A DNA stretch of 64,000 nucleotides from Axinella damicornis (Eukaryota > Porifera > Demospongiae > Axinellida > Axinellidae), in contig OZ007515.1 of the NCBI GenBank assembly GCA_963931865.1, positions 10,088,685 through 10,152,684 on the forward strand, given 5' to 3'. Shown one piece after another: positions 55,411 to 63,807 of the stretch (the stretch's first letter is position 1; the number at the start of each line of letters is the position of its first letter). The notes below the pieces were generated by a model, which saw nothing but the letters and a program-made list of their open reading frames with translations, did not search any database and was not told where the DNA came from. The translations under genes and the position numbers were made by a program.

Positions 55411-56401
55411 GTGGATGGATAGATAGATGGATATTTAGATGGATAGATAGAAAGATGGATATATAGATGGATAGATATGCTAGGAAACATCCCATTAGTC
55501 TCAGCCCCAGACCCAAACCAACCCCAGCGCAGATCGCTGGGGTTGGTTTGGGTCTGGGACCGAGACTAACGTCCCATTTCCCTAGAACAGCAGCACTGGA
55601 GTCCTGGCAAGGTATCTAGCCTTATTTCCAGGCATTCATGGGAGGGAGAGGCTTGGTTTTGTATCCACCATTTGTGTATGCATGGCTCCCCAGGTGTTTA
55701 TGGGGAACTTGGGAACTACATGTAAGTCCACGTTGCACAATCATTAGCAAATCATGGGAGTTCAACAAAGCCGTACTGTACATGTACAATCTCACGGTAG
55801 GGTCGGAAAGCCAAGAATGGTGCTGAAGGACAAACAACTGACAGCGATACAGTGATGGTAAGAATGTGTTAGTATGGCTAACGACGGGATATGGCCAAGT
55901 CAAATTTTGCTATGGGGGTCAAACTATTTGGATTCGTGCTTGATATCCACTTTGGAAAAGCAGAAGCAGTACATCGCCACCACAGACTTGCAAATGGCTC
56001 TGCACGATGCAGCTACATGTTGTGTTTTACTCCTTGCTACTATCAGCAAGTTCAGCTTACGTATCTCAAATATTATAGAACTGCCAGTATCGGACACTCT
56101 TCTTCTTCCGAGTGCCTGGGATAGATGGTAGCCAGGTGGGTACCACATGAAACAGATAGTATTCTACATTCATGGGCGTCCTGAAGTTTAGAACAGCAGT
56201 AAGTATGAAGCTACTACAAATTATAAAATTTTAGCAGGCTATATTCAAAACTTCATAATTTGATGGATGCAACCTTACTAGTGCGTTGGGGACTCCTGTC
56301 TTTGCCCGCCCTCCCCCTCCAGCTAAGTAGAACTCTCCCTCGCGCAGAGAAGAGATGCTGTACACGGGGAAGTCGCACGTAAACAACACTCGGGACGCCA
56401 T
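33977..56401 (-). CDS. PREB: PREB/Sec12-like WD40 guanine-nucleotide exchange factor for Sar1
   Basis: PREB (Sec12) is an ER membrane WD40 protein that activates Sar1 for COPII coat assembly. Eight exons keep phase: 56401-56279, 55047-54709, 54271-54119, 50830-50747, 47123-47005, 46599-46420, 77077 is not used: exon 7 is 37077-37005, and exon 8 is 34139-33977, together 411 codons. Exon 1 starts MASRVLFTCDFPVYSIS and has LAGGGGRAKTGVPNA, matching the family's AGGGGxAKTGIPN motif. Later blocks are KFSHNGAYVVTGGVDGVVRV, SLDRLHQLVSHENEIESL, SACRGGEATVWNLEEGL, SLYTINVPLKW, SHSGTMVAVGSADGTISVYN and VHSVFVTGLAFV. Exon 2 carries an acidic Glu-rich insert (about residues 95-145), longer than I recall in vertebrates. 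The C-terminal transmembrane exon was not found. Introns reach about 9 kb and are full of palindromes. Head to head with HDAC. Confidence 0.85.
34572..34678. repeat. Hairpin element with ttagtctatcgagcta ends
   Basis: ttagtctatcgagctacacc / ggtctagctcgatagactaa outer arms and ctcgctcaggaag / cttcctgagcgag inner arms. The centre includes cccccaac. Lies close upstream of PREB exon 8 on the other strand. Confidence 0.75.
34712..35200. repeat. (TG)n plus 27-bp minisatellite, inverted partner of 25083-25700
   Basis: (TG)n at about 34712-34755, a gcaggactagactat motif, then units of ggggagcagcagctgaa(g/a)c at about 34862-35100. The same components occur in the opposite orientation at 25083-25700. 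Confidence 0.75.
35617..35687. repeat. About 70-bp poly-C tract with one interruption
   Basis: A run of C from about 35617 with a single A at about 35669. It lies in PREB intron 7. Length at such runs is unreliable in most assemblies. Confidence 0.9.
35759..36065. repeat. catgctgatcatgctcac minisatellite
   Basis: Irregular tandem units built from gatcatgctgatcatgctc and cactgatt, over about 300 bp in PREB intron 7. The translated MLLLIML frames are repeat artefacts. Confidence 0.85.
36375..36497. repeat. 42-bp tandem repeat, three copies
   Basis: aggaatcccgg(g/a)taagacc(g/a)tgccatct... occurs three times with few differences in PREB intron 7. Confidence 0.8.
36545..36645 (+). CDS. Orphan plus-strand exon candidate
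   Basis: Between an acceptor (atattaccag) and a strong donor (TTGTG|GTAAGT) one frame reads NFMQDLDRLARSQADSIFEV then HIQRDWLPMATGC with no stop. The composition is protein-like. I cannot name a family or find partner exons, and it lies in PREB intron 7 on the opposite strand. It may be a fragment carried by a repeat. Confidence 0.2.
37165..37275. repeat. GC-rich palindrome in PREB intron 6
   Basis: gtctagtcgccagcccctct / agaggggctagcggctagac outer arms and cggtcaacgggggc / gccccccattgac inner arms. It resembles the copy-A palindrome at 2210-2271. It lies about 90 bp upstream of the PREB exon 7 acceptor. Confidence 0.8.
37700..40750. other. PREB intron 6, proximal part
   Basis: No exon seen. 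It contains a 22-bp tandem array at about 39300-39735 (catgtgacctagagtgccag) and a tRNA-like block near 39025-39105 (B-box-like gattcgaactcac and A-box-like ggccaagtggttaaagca). Confidence 0.5.
39300..39735. repeat. About 22-bp tandem repeat, gtcatgtgacctagagtgcc
   Basis: Variants of gtcatgtgacctagagtgcc, often preceded by cagg, occur about ten times, split by a unique stretch at 39500-39640. Confidence 0.75.
41008..41819. mobile_element. Large palindrome (foldback element), about 380-bp arms
   Basis: The left arm starts taactaaaccatttgtgttt and the right arm ends with its reverse complement; the arms match along most of their length with small indels. The centre is at about 41390-41430 (atacatgtataatatatata). 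The inner stem (gcctctacacccacacacta) recurs at 48785-48930. Confidence 0.85.
42380..42810. mobile_element. MITE with internal triplicated segment
   Basis: Ends tcattcccaggccattccca and tgggaatggccttggaatga are inverted. Inside, tctctgtctacctgacatta followed by ttcagatctcccag(g/a)cctt occurs three times (about 42540, 42620, 42700). Same family as 53557-53960. Confidence 0.7.
43050..43321. repeat. Inverted repeat with about 120-bp arms
   Basis: tggcaaaaaattttctgcga at the left and its reverse complement at the right. Arms meet at cccatcc / ggatggg around a 26-bp AT-rich loop. Confidence 0.9.
44203..44403 (+). CDS. Small ORF with one predicted membrane segment
   Basis: 66 residues, starting MTKSDFSPRQVHRLPRT just after a (GAAA)n run. 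A hydrophobic stretch LGSIILSACLVWGVVASLAV at about residues 32-54 is followed by HQYGKIEISLAIPK and a stop. No family recognised. It lies within the putative TIR element, antisense to PREB intron 6, and could be chance. Confidence 0.2.
   Translation: MTKSDFSPRQVHRLPRTLGYVCECFCELLGSIILSACLVWGVVASLAVILLVHQYGKIEISLAIPK
44658..44701. repeat. Short hairpin MITE, TAGTCTCGTTCCCAGGC end
   Basis: tagtctcgttcccaggc and gcctgggaacgaggcta flank a loop of about ten bases; 44 bp in total. A related hairpin with tagcctcgttccc / gggaacaaggc follows at about 44781-44855. Confidence 0.8.
45053..45306. repeat. Inverted repeat with about 70-bp arms
   Basis: aagagcgtgagcaacttgat at the left and its reverse complement at the right flank a centre of about 110 bp. 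The minus-strand frame across it (FMDMLYSRAKRAVKFTKKPY...) is unrecognised and partly a product of the arms. Confidence 0.85.
45413..45765. repeat. Nested direct repeats (53 bp and about 130 bp)
   Basis: ggttagtataacagcatcac occurs three times (about 45418, 45470, 45620). The following segment with gcagtttggaggacgaaaac is also duplicated. Confidence 0.8.
46600..46977 (-). repeat. CA-rich tract with 113-bp higher-order duplication, abutting PREB exon 6 acceptor
   Basis: In the sense (minus) strand it is CA/CT-rich and ends in CACACCACAG, the acceptor of PREB exon 6. The segment starting gtggatgagtgtttgtgtgt is repeated about 113 bp later. Confidence 0.85.
47124..47580 (-). repeat. About 450-bp polypyrimidine tract before PREB exon 5
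   Basis: On the plus strand it is almost pure G/A (ggggaggagaggagg units); in the sense orientation it is C/T and ends in CTTTCCTAG, the exon 5 acceptor. Confidence 0.85.
48660..48745 (+). repeat. tRNA-derived SINE-like block
   Basis: TGGCCAAGTGGTTAAAGC resembles a pol III A box and GGTTCGAATCCCACC a B box. They are about 37 bp apart, closer than in a real Ser/Leu tRNA, and no acceptor stem closes, so it is not a functional tRNA. A related A-box block occurs near 39063. Confidence 0.5.
48738..48996. repeat. Palindrome sharing its stem with 41008-41819
   Basis: gaatatccagtttcttgaat at the left is inverted at the right, and the inner stem (gcctctacacccacacacta) and centre (atacatgtataatatatata) match the 41-kb palindrome. 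The right flank continues into sequence shared with the 49-50 kb palindrome. Confidence 0.8.
49147..50282. mobile_element. 1.13-kb palindrome with about 565-bp arms
   Basis: The left arm starts aatgagtgtatgaaagtggc and the right arm ends with its reverse complement; the centre is near 49715. The outer 300 bp of both arms encode the same 100-residue frame (MITVGKIAENGE...), and I count about one mismatch in the stretch compared by eye. The inner 150 bp per arm has diverged. It includes the tagtctggttcccaaatgg ends of the hairpin family. It lies in PREB intron 4. Confidence 0.9.
50440..50720. repeat. Purine-rich tract in PREB intron 4
   Basis: ggaaggagggggaaggaggg-type units on the plus strand just downstream of exon 4 in gene orientation. 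The frame through it is a repeat translation. Confidence 0.8.
50831..50987 (-). repeat. (CA)n/(CT)n tract abutting PREB exon 4 acceptor
   Basis: In the sense orientation (CT)n then (CA)n ends in CACACCTGCAG, the exon 4 acceptor. Confidence 0.85.
51345..51980. mobile_element. MITE with two nested insertions
   Basis: Outer arms (cagcatttgatcgcttgcag / gggaaggcctggga and their partners at about 51900-51980) match 53557-53960. A 35-bp hairpin sits at 51380-51414, and a second inverted repeat (caggaaattgc.acgttcttgcacaatc) spans about 51450-51771. The latter encloses a short plus-strand frame from 51550 starting MEQPQNVFIHPVTQVATASG with a CAG|GTATTG donor. Confidence 0.7.
51380..51414. repeat. 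Minimal 35-bp hairpin of the TAGCCTCG family
   Basis: tagcctcggtcccag and ctgggaccgaggcta are separated by only five bases. It is the shortest member seen and is nested in a larger member. Confidence 0.85.
52690..53215. repeat. Degenerate 27-bp tandem repeat, cacacaatacactct
   Basis: Repeats of cccctcacacaatacactct with variants over about 500 bp in PREB intron 3. A 94-bp higher-order unit is visible in 52730-52890. Confidence 0.85.
53557..53960. mobile_element. MITE of the TAGCCTCGTTCCCAGGC family, 404 bp
   Basis: tagcctcgttcccaggc... and ...gcctgggaacgaggcta ends. Subterminal arms with tttgatcgcttccagtatga and ggcctgggagatctggtc are inverted at the other end. Non-coding. Confidence 0.85.
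54272..54585 (-). repeat. About 310-bp polypyrimidine tract with (TCCC)n before PREB exon 3
   Basis: On the plus strand it is (GGGA)n at about 54449-54541 plus purine-rich flanks. In the sense orientation it is C/T-rich and ends in CTCTGCAG, the exon 3 acceptor. Confidence 0.85.
55147..55236. repeat. 90-bp hairpin MITE
   Basis: tagcctcgttcccaggcctt to a loop at about 55185-55195, then near-perfect inversion ending aaggcctgggaacgaggcca. A related, more diverged copy is at 52269-52354. Confidence 0.9.
55379..55480. repeat. (GATA)n microsatellite
   Basis: atagatagatagat repeats with GGAT variants in PREB intron 1. Confidence 0.9.
55496..55568. repeat. 73-bp hairpin MITE, TAGTCTCAGCCCCAGACCC end
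   Basis: tagtctcagccccagaccca and its near-perfect inversion meet at gcgcagatcgct. The same stem occurs, split by microsatellites, at 58190-58499. Confidence 0.9.
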
Positions 56402-56586
56402 GTTCAGCAAAGCGGTACACGTGTCTTGGGGATTTCCCGCCATGCAACAGCTTCGTTCCAAACCGAACGGGAGTGGAAAGCATTGGTACTGAGCAAACGC
56501 CCAGGGTGAGGGATTACTAAATCCGACGAGAACAGAACTTTCCGCGGCTCTTCAAATTCAAGTGTGTGTACGCTCCAGAGGAAGAG
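56402..56586. promoter_or_regulatory. Putative bidirectional PREB/HDAC promoter
   Basis: 185 bp separate the PREB ATG (56401, minus) from the HDAC ATG (56587, plus). No repeat element is seen in it, unlike most nearby intronic sequence. No TATA box is evident by eye. Shared promoter use is inferred from the spacing only. Confidence 0.6.
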
Positions 56587-58254
56587 ATGGCTACTGTACA
56601 TGCCGGGGGGAGGAAGCATGTCTGCTACTATTACGATGGTGAGCTCACGTTTGTGCCAGCGAAATGTATTTGTTCCGAGTGTGAAGCGGGTAGTCGGCAT
56701 GGTGCTCGCGCAGCCATTTTATGTAGCAGTCATTTTCAGTAGATGTGCTGCATCTCAGAATTCGACTATATGTGTATTGTAGGCGTAGCGTGGAAATGGC
56801 TTTGTGTTCCGCAAGGGATTTTCCCTTTCTGTCAATCAACAGGGTGCGGTCAAATATTTGGAGATGGATAATTTGTTGATTCTTCCACCTCCACTGCCAT
56901 CTTGGAGCACAGTACTGCCTTCCGACAGACCTTACATCACTGCCGTAAATCTACTCTTAATTTATTTGCACCGTATAGACCCGTTGCAGCTGACGTCATC
57001 AATTCGAGTATACGGAAAAGGACACCAACATGGCAGCTATTTAGCATTTCTTGGAGATAGCAACTTCTATGGCGATCTCGGTAAACACAATCATGCACCA
57101 ACAATGCTTCTAGTATGTGTTGAATCGGACGAAATGTGATTGCTACGTAGGCTATTAAATATATAAATGCTTACCAGTGACGCAGGACACGTTTTGATCG
57201 ATACTGCATATAAAGCCAATGTATTTCGGTACACCAAGATGGCGGCTTCCGGATAGTATACGGAAATTCCACGGAAAATGTGACTTAACTGCAACGGGTC
57301 TATAGTGACTGCACATCGTCTTCCTCCATTGTCAGAATGGAAACTAGATGGCGTGTTCTATTGCGCATGCAGAAATGCAACCACTGCATATCTGTCTTCC
57401 AAGTACCGTAGTCTCTCGAAAATACGCCCACCCTCGAAAATACGCCCACCCCCCTTTTTCGCGACAAGTTGTTGCAACGGGTCATTTATTACTCAAAAGT
57501 ACGCCCACCCTATTAGCTCGAACGGGAAAGCACTTCAATAGCTTTAGCGTAGCACTAGCAGCGCACTACGGATTTCTAGGAAGCAGCAGCAATCGGCAAG
57601 TCCCGAAGATAGTCTGCGCACTCTACGTCATTCAAGCAGTCCTGCTGTGTCTTGTTTGCTGTTCCTGTAGCTACTCACACGAAGAGATTGTTCCTGCTCA
57701 CCAAGAAACTCCGGGACTAGTAGTAGTTAAGCCTTGCTAGAATGACTGTTGCAGTATTGCACTCGTATAAGCATGTACTTGGGTGGGCCTACTTTCGAGT
57801 CAAGGGTGGGCCTATTTTCGGGAGAGGGGTCCTCGAAAATACGCCCATCCCCCTCTTTGAGCAGATTCTAAATTCATTGCCCATGGGCGTATTTTCGAGA
57901 GACTACGGTATGTTACTGTTCACTTCTTAGTAGTTAGCGTACCTGTTAGACTTCGGCTGATCCCTACGTAGATCGCGTGACACAGAAAAAAAAACTGTAA
58001 TTGTTGCCATACTGTCAATACATGTTTTTTTCTACTCAAAATGGCCACCTGCATCATGTAGCATCCCATGCAGTTAAGGTCTTCAGTGGCCGAACCTTCA
58101 CTGCAGCTTTCACTGGGAGCCCTGTCCTAATTTGGACTGCCCTTGAAATGCATGGCCCCAATCACTTGACGTGTGTGCAGGGCATAGACTAGTCTTGGCC
58201 CCAGACCCAAACCAGCCCTCAAGCTGCTAGACCCCCCCCCCCCCCCCCCCCCCC

Positions 58255-58336
<82 letters not shown>

Positions 58337-61300
58337 CAGAAACACGGACTTCATTTCTGGGTGTGTGTGTGTGACTGTGTGTGTGTGTGTGGGGGGGGGG
58401 GGGGGTCTAGTCTAGCAGCTATACTAACCAACCCCAGCACGGATCACTTCCAGCGAAGCGATCCACGCTGGGGTTGGTTTGGGTCTGGGGCTGAGACTAG
58501 GTGTAGACTGTCTATAGCATTGGAAGAAGCAGACGTGAGGATGATCTGCAATTATATGCACACACCTTGTACGCAGTGTAAGGAGACAAATGCCTTTGTT
58601 ATTGACTCTAGCTACTGTCCATGTATACCTACAAGTTGAGTTGCATGTACCAATGACCTGCCAACTTGTCATCCATTCTACTGAACAGCAAACTGTGTAG
58701 TTGCTGTACCTGTTGGCAGTTTACTGCCTGTTGTAACTGTAGAGATGCAGGGGAGAAGTCCATAAAGCGATCGAACCCCATCGAACTCCAGCGATAAGTC
58801 AGCGCTAGAGCTGTTGCTACATGTACATGTAGTCTGCTAGTTCCGCATACTTCTTGTATGTCATTGTGTACTATACCTATGGAATGTTATAATTGTACCA
58901 CGTGCGCAACGACCTTATGTCCCACCCCCCTGGTAGACCATTTCTCACAGGGTCCACAATTTCACACGGGTCCATTTTCACAGAGGAGTCACAAAGGGGT
59001 CCCTATTTCACAGAGGGGTTCCGTTTATTGCAAATGGGTCCCGTCTCCCACATGCAGAGGGGTCCCCATTTTCACGTTGTCGCAAAGGGGTCTCATTTCT
59101 CACAAAGACGTCCCCATTTTCATAGTGGACTCCCGATTGTCATAGAAATATCTCATTTCTCAGAGAGGGGTCATAGAGGAGTCCCGTTCCTCAAAGAGGG
59201 GCACCCCGTCCTGACCGACTAAGGCAGTAGCAATGCGTGTGCAGCTGTTGCAAAGATCGGGTGTGTTGAGCACGAGGAATTTTGTATCAAGCCACACTCA
59301 TTTCCGCAGTATGTACTCATTTGAGAGTGATCACCACATGACAGTCACATGAGAGTAACTAGTCATCTCTCTCCCCCAGGTGACATTGGGAACTACTATT
59401 ACGGCCAGGGTCACCCAATGAAGCCGCACCGCATCAGAATGACTCACAACCTACTACTGAACTACGGACTCTACAGAAAAATGGAAATATATGTAAGCTT
59501 GTCTCCATAGCAACACCAGGGGAGGGGATAGTTTTTGTCAACACTGTGGAGAGTTCCTCGGATACTCCTGCCCAAGTGCATGTACATGTACCTCATACAT
59601 GTACACTCCTGGCTTGATATGTACATGTACATGTAAGAGCGTTTGCAGCGTATTAGGGTCAGTCATGTACTATGACAATCAGTTTGATTCAAATTCTGTT
59701 TCAAGGAGCTGGGAGTACATTTATGTGTGCACGTACTGTATAGCCAAATCTCTTGAGCCAAGTGGTACAGGGTGTATAGTACGTGTATGGAACTAACCGT
59801 GTTTCGTAACCTCTCTGCTTTCTCCTCCTCAGCGTCCCCACCCTGCATCTCATGAGGAGATGACTCGTTACCATAGCGATGATTACATCAGGTTTCTACG
59901 AACTATTCGTCCTGACAACGTCAGCGAGTACACTAAGCTAATGCAGAGATGTGAGTGGGTATATGTAGTGAGGTTGTGTGTGTGAGGGTGTGTCGCCATG
60001 TTGTGAGGGTGGGTGTGTCACTGTGGTGTACACTGTTGTGAGGGCAGTTGTGTGAGAGCGTGTGCTGTGAAGGTATGTATGTATGAGTGTCTGTCCATAT
60101 GATTTTGCAGTCAATGTGGGAGAGGACTGTCCGGTGTTTGACGGGATGCACGAGTTTTGCCAGCTGTCTGCAGGAGGATCCATAGGTCAGTTGCCATGGC
60201 GTTGTGGCTGATACACTTATACATGTATGCCACTTCTCGGTACCAGACTCCCATACCCAAGGTGGGAGGGGGTACGGAGTCTGGTACCGAGACTAGCTGG
60301 TCTCATGTCAGGTTTCATGATCAAACGTGTTGATTTTGTACCAGGTTGATTGATTGATCATGAATCAACCTGGTATGAGACCAGCATGCTTGATCATAAA
60401 CCAGCCTGGTACCAGACCAGCATGCTTGATCATGAACCAACCTGGTACGAGATCAGCTGCTTGATCATGAACCAACCCGGTACGAGACCAGCATGCTTGA
60501 TCGTGGACCAACCTGGTACCAGACCAGCTTGCTTGATCATGAACCAACCTGGTACGAGACCAGCATGCTTGATCGTGAACCAACCTGGTACCAGACCAGC
60601 ATGCTTTATCATGAACCAACCCGGTACGAGACCAGCATGCTTGATCGTGAACCAACCTGGTACCAGACCAGCATGCTTGATCATGAACCAACCTGGTACG
60701 AGACCAGCATGCTTGATCGTGAACCAACCTGGTACCAGACCAGCATGCTTGATCATGAACCAGCCTGGTACCAGACCAGCATGCTTGATCATGAACCAAC
60801 CTGGTACCAGACCAGCATGCTTGATCATGAACCAACCTGGTACCAGACCAGCTGCTTGATCATGAACCAACCTGGTACAAGATCAGCATGCTTTATCATG
60901 AACCAACCCAGCATGCTTGATCGTGAACCAACCTGGTACCAGACCAGCATGCTTGATCATGAACCAACCTGGTACCAGACCAGCATGCTTGATCATGAAC
61001 CAACCTGGTATGAGACCAGCATGCTTGATCATGAATGAAGTCAGAACTCTGCACAGGGTCAACTCGTGTGTCTAGTCATGTTTGTTTGGTCTGTCTGGTT
61101 TAGCTGGAGCTGTGAAACTGAACAAACAGGAGACGGACATTGCCGTCAACTGGGCGGGCGGGCTGCACCACGCCAAGAAGTCGGAAGCCTCTGGGTTCTG
61201 CTACGTGAACGACATTGTCCTCGCCATTCTGGAGCTACTTAAGTATGTGCATACATTGGTGTCCTTTCCCTCTCCTGCCTGCTACTCCTCTCCCCCTATC

Positions 61301-62582
61301 CCTCTTCCCTTTTCTCCAACAGTCTCTCCTCTGTTCTCCTCATGTCTCCTACTTTCCTCTTCTCTCCACACCTCTTCGCTTCTCTCCACCCCCTCTCCCT
61401 CTCCCTCCTTCCCCACCTCTCCTCATCCCCTTTACCTCTCATCCTCCCATACATGTATCCCTCTCCTCTCAGCCTCTCCACATCTTCCTTACCCCTCCCT
61501 TCTTTATTTCCTTCCCTCTCATCGTTGCTCCTTGTCCCATTCCCCATCCCAGATACCATCAACGTGTGCTATATATTGACATAGACATTCACCATGGCGA
61601 CGGAGTAGAGGAGGCATTCTACACAACCGACCGTGTGATGACAGTGTCCTTCCACAAGTACGGGGAGTACTTCCCGGGGACCGGAGACCTCAAGGTACAT
61701 GTACCTTGACAGGATGTAGACTCTGTGCATCGTTTCATTTAGGGGCATACCCAAGAAATATTATATACATGTATGCAAGGCAACTCATGCTCCCCCCCCC
61801 CCCCCCCCCCCCTCACATTTGCTACATTTTGTCCTGGTACTAAATGAAACACTGCCTCCACTCACGTCTAATCAACAGAACACTAATGGCCTGAGGTAGA
61901 GGGTAATGAGAAGGGTCCCCAGCTTCTTGAAAAGACTTCTGTACCCTTCAAAACACGGATATGGGCTTGCGCTAGTACATGTGTTCACCATGCCATTGTG
62001 ACTACAGTGAGTTGCATGTGGCACATTTGACAATCCCCCCCCTCCTCCTCTTCCTCTTCTCGCCCTCTCCTCAAGGACGTTGGTGCGGAGAGGGGAAAGT
62101 ACTATGCAGTGAACTTCCCCCTGCGGGACGGTATTGACGACGAATCCTATGAGCTCATCTTCAAACCTGTGCTGTCCAAAGTCATGGAGCTGTACTGCCC
62201 CAGCGCCGTGGTGCTGCAGTGCGGAGCAGACTCCCTGGCAGGGGACAGACTAGGATGTTTCAATTTGTCTCTAAACAGGTACTGCAGTGACTTGGTGATT
62301 ATAGTACATGTATATCCATCCTCCTTCCTTCCTCTTTCTCTTCCTTCCCTCCTCTCTCTCCTCCTCACTCCCCTCCTCTCTCCCTCCTTCTCTTCTCCTC
62401 CTCCTCATTCTCCTCTCCCTCCTCCTCCCTCCGTCCTCTCTACTCCTCCTTGTTATCCTCTCCCTCCGTCCTCTCTACTCCTCCTTGTTATCCTCTCCCT
62501 CCTCCTCCCTCCCTCCTCTCTCCTCCTCCTCCTTGTTATCCTCTCTCTCTCTCCTCCTCCACCTCCTCCCATGCACTCCACC

Positions 62583-62624
<42 letters not shown>

Positions 62625-63645
62625 ACCCCTTTCTCCCTGTTCTTCCTCCCCTCCTCTCTCCTCCAGGCCATGCAGAGTGTGTGGACTTCATGCGTCGCTA
62701 CAACGTCCCCCTGCTGCTCCTGGGGGGAGGAGGGTACACCATCCGAAATGTGGCACGCTGCTGGACCTATGAGACTGCCGTCGCTCTGAACTGTGACATC
62801 GCTAATGGTATGAGGTTTCATTCCATCACTCTGAAGCACACACCCACATACACATGTACTACATGTACCATATGCATGTAACACATACACCTCCCTGCGG
62901 TTCTCCTCACATCTTCGTACAATGACTCATTTGAGTACTTTGGCCTCATACCACACTCCCTCACACAACACACTACACTCCCTCACACCACACCTTGTCA
63001 CTACTTTGAATACCTTGGCTTCACATGTCACACCCTGTCACACATGCACACACTCATGCGTCACACATGCACACACTCATGCGTCACTCACACAGAGTTG
63101 CCGTACAATGACTACTTTGAGTACTTTGGCCCAGACTTCAAGCTGCACATCAGTCCAACCAACATGTCCAACCAAAACACCCCAGAGTACCTCAACAAGA
63201 TCAAGTGGGTGGAGCATTGGGGGGTGTTGTGTGAGGGTGAAGCGCGAGGGTGGAACATGGTGTTGTGTGTGGGTGGAGCATGAGGGTGGAAATGGCTTCC
63301 ACTTAGGCATGTGAACATACATGTACAAATGTACATGTACCTGGTGAATTGTGCATGACATCATTATGACATAATGGAGGGATTGATGCCGAACTTGTCT
63401 TGCTTCGATCTCCTATTTAGGCAACGCTTGTTTGAAAACCTCCGTCTCGTCCCACATGCCCCCAGTGTACAGATGCAAGGTGAGGGAGCTCGGACACTCT
63501 AACTTGTCCTTTGTGTCTGCATGTGGTGGAGTTGTACTGTGTCTCATTCAATTAATGCCTGTAGCATATTCCATTCCTGTTGCTTGTGTATTGTGCATGT
63601 GGTCGAATGATCTTCCCATTCCATTCCCATATCCACATGTCCCAT

Positions 63646-63688
<43 letters not shown>

Positions 63689-63807
63689 TGACGCACATGC
63701 AAATTCATGCACGTGCACACTCATATACTCATACCACACAGCCATTCCTGAGGATGCTATTTCAGAACCGGAACCCACAGAGGACAACCCAGATGAGAGA
63801 ATCAGTC
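56587..63807 (+). CDS. HDAC1: Class I histone deacetylase, HDAC1/HDAC2 orthologue (3' end beyond the window)
   Basis: Zinc-dependent deacetylase of nuclear corepressor complexes (Sin3, NuRD, CoREST). Exons: 56587-56638, 59380-59492, 59833-59950, 60111-60185, 61104-61242, 61553-61694, 62076-62278, 62667-62807, 63096-63204, 63421-63479, 63742-63807. It opens [17 protein letters not shown], then [20 protein letters not shown]. The active site is intact: [19 protein letters not shown] (paired His), [15 protein letters not shown] (zinc Asp/His), [12 protein letters not shown] (zinc Asp) and [15 protein letters not shown] (Tyr). IPEDAI after the last catalytic block and PDERIS match HDAC1/2 rather than HDAC3/8 by memory. 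Phases agree at every junction except exon 7/8: the strong donor after 62278 leaves two bases where one is needed; a weaker donor after 62286 restores frame with RYC inserted. The acidic/Lys-rich tail lies past 64000. Confidence 0.96.
57404..57910. mobile_element. 507-bp MITE, TACCGTAGTCTCTCGAAAATAC ends
   Basis: About 27-bp terminal inverted repeats (TACCGTAGTCTCTCGAAAAT and complement) with internal repeats of aatacgcccacc. The palindromic TACCGTA termini may include a TA target duplication. It lies in HDAC intron 1. Confidence 0.85.
58190..58499. mobile_element. Hairpin MITE expanded by C, CT and GT microsatellites
   Basis: Outer stem tagtcttggccccagaccca / tgggtctggggctgagacta. The interior holds poly-C (about 58232-58257), (CT)n (58258-58335), GT- and G-rich runs and an inner cttccagcgaagcgat hairpin. 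In HDAC intron 1. Confidence 0.8.
58940..59210. repeat. Irregular tandem repeat, cacagaggggtcccatttc
   Basis: About ten degenerate units containing gggtcc(c)atttcacag in HDAC intron 1, upstream of the exon 2 acceptor. Confidence 0.75.
60235..60295. repeat. 61-bp hairpin, tctcggtaccagactcc end
   Basis: tctcggtaccagactccc.. and ..ggagtctggtaccgagacta around a loop of about 15 bp. In HDAC intron 4, next to the 36-bp tandem array. Confidence 0.85.
60340..61037. repeat. 36-bp tandem repeat, about 19 copies, in HDAC intron 4
   Basis: Units of ttgatcatgaaccaacctgg then taccagaccagcatgc. Variants alternate gatcgtg and gatcatg, indicating a two-unit higher-order period in 60480-60740. The unit is 12 codons long, which explains long open frames ([12 protein letters not shown]) on both strands; these are not genes. 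Confidence 0.95.
61262..61550 (+). repeat. About 290-bp polypyrimidine tract before HDAC exon 6
   Basis: Almost entirely C/T (cctctccctctccctccttc) and ending in ccatcccag at the exon 6 acceptor. Confidence 0.85.
62311..62666 (+). repeat. Polypyrimidine tract with poly-C before HDAC exon 8
   Basis: (CCTCCT)n-type sequence with a duplicated 34-bp unit (gtcctctctactcctccttg) and a C run at about 62587-62624. It ends in ctctcctccag at the exon 8 acceptor. Confidence 0.85.
63649..63685 (+). repeat. Poly-C run in HDAC intron 10
   Basis: About 37 consecutive C, followed by a CA-rich stretch leading to the exon 11 acceptor at 63741. Confidence 0.85.

Noticed and set aside
60350..61038. Open frames of 140-180 codons on both strands in HDAC intron 4
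   Set aside because: A 36-bp tandem repeat (12 codons) keeps frames open on both strands; it lies inside an intron of a well-supported gene.
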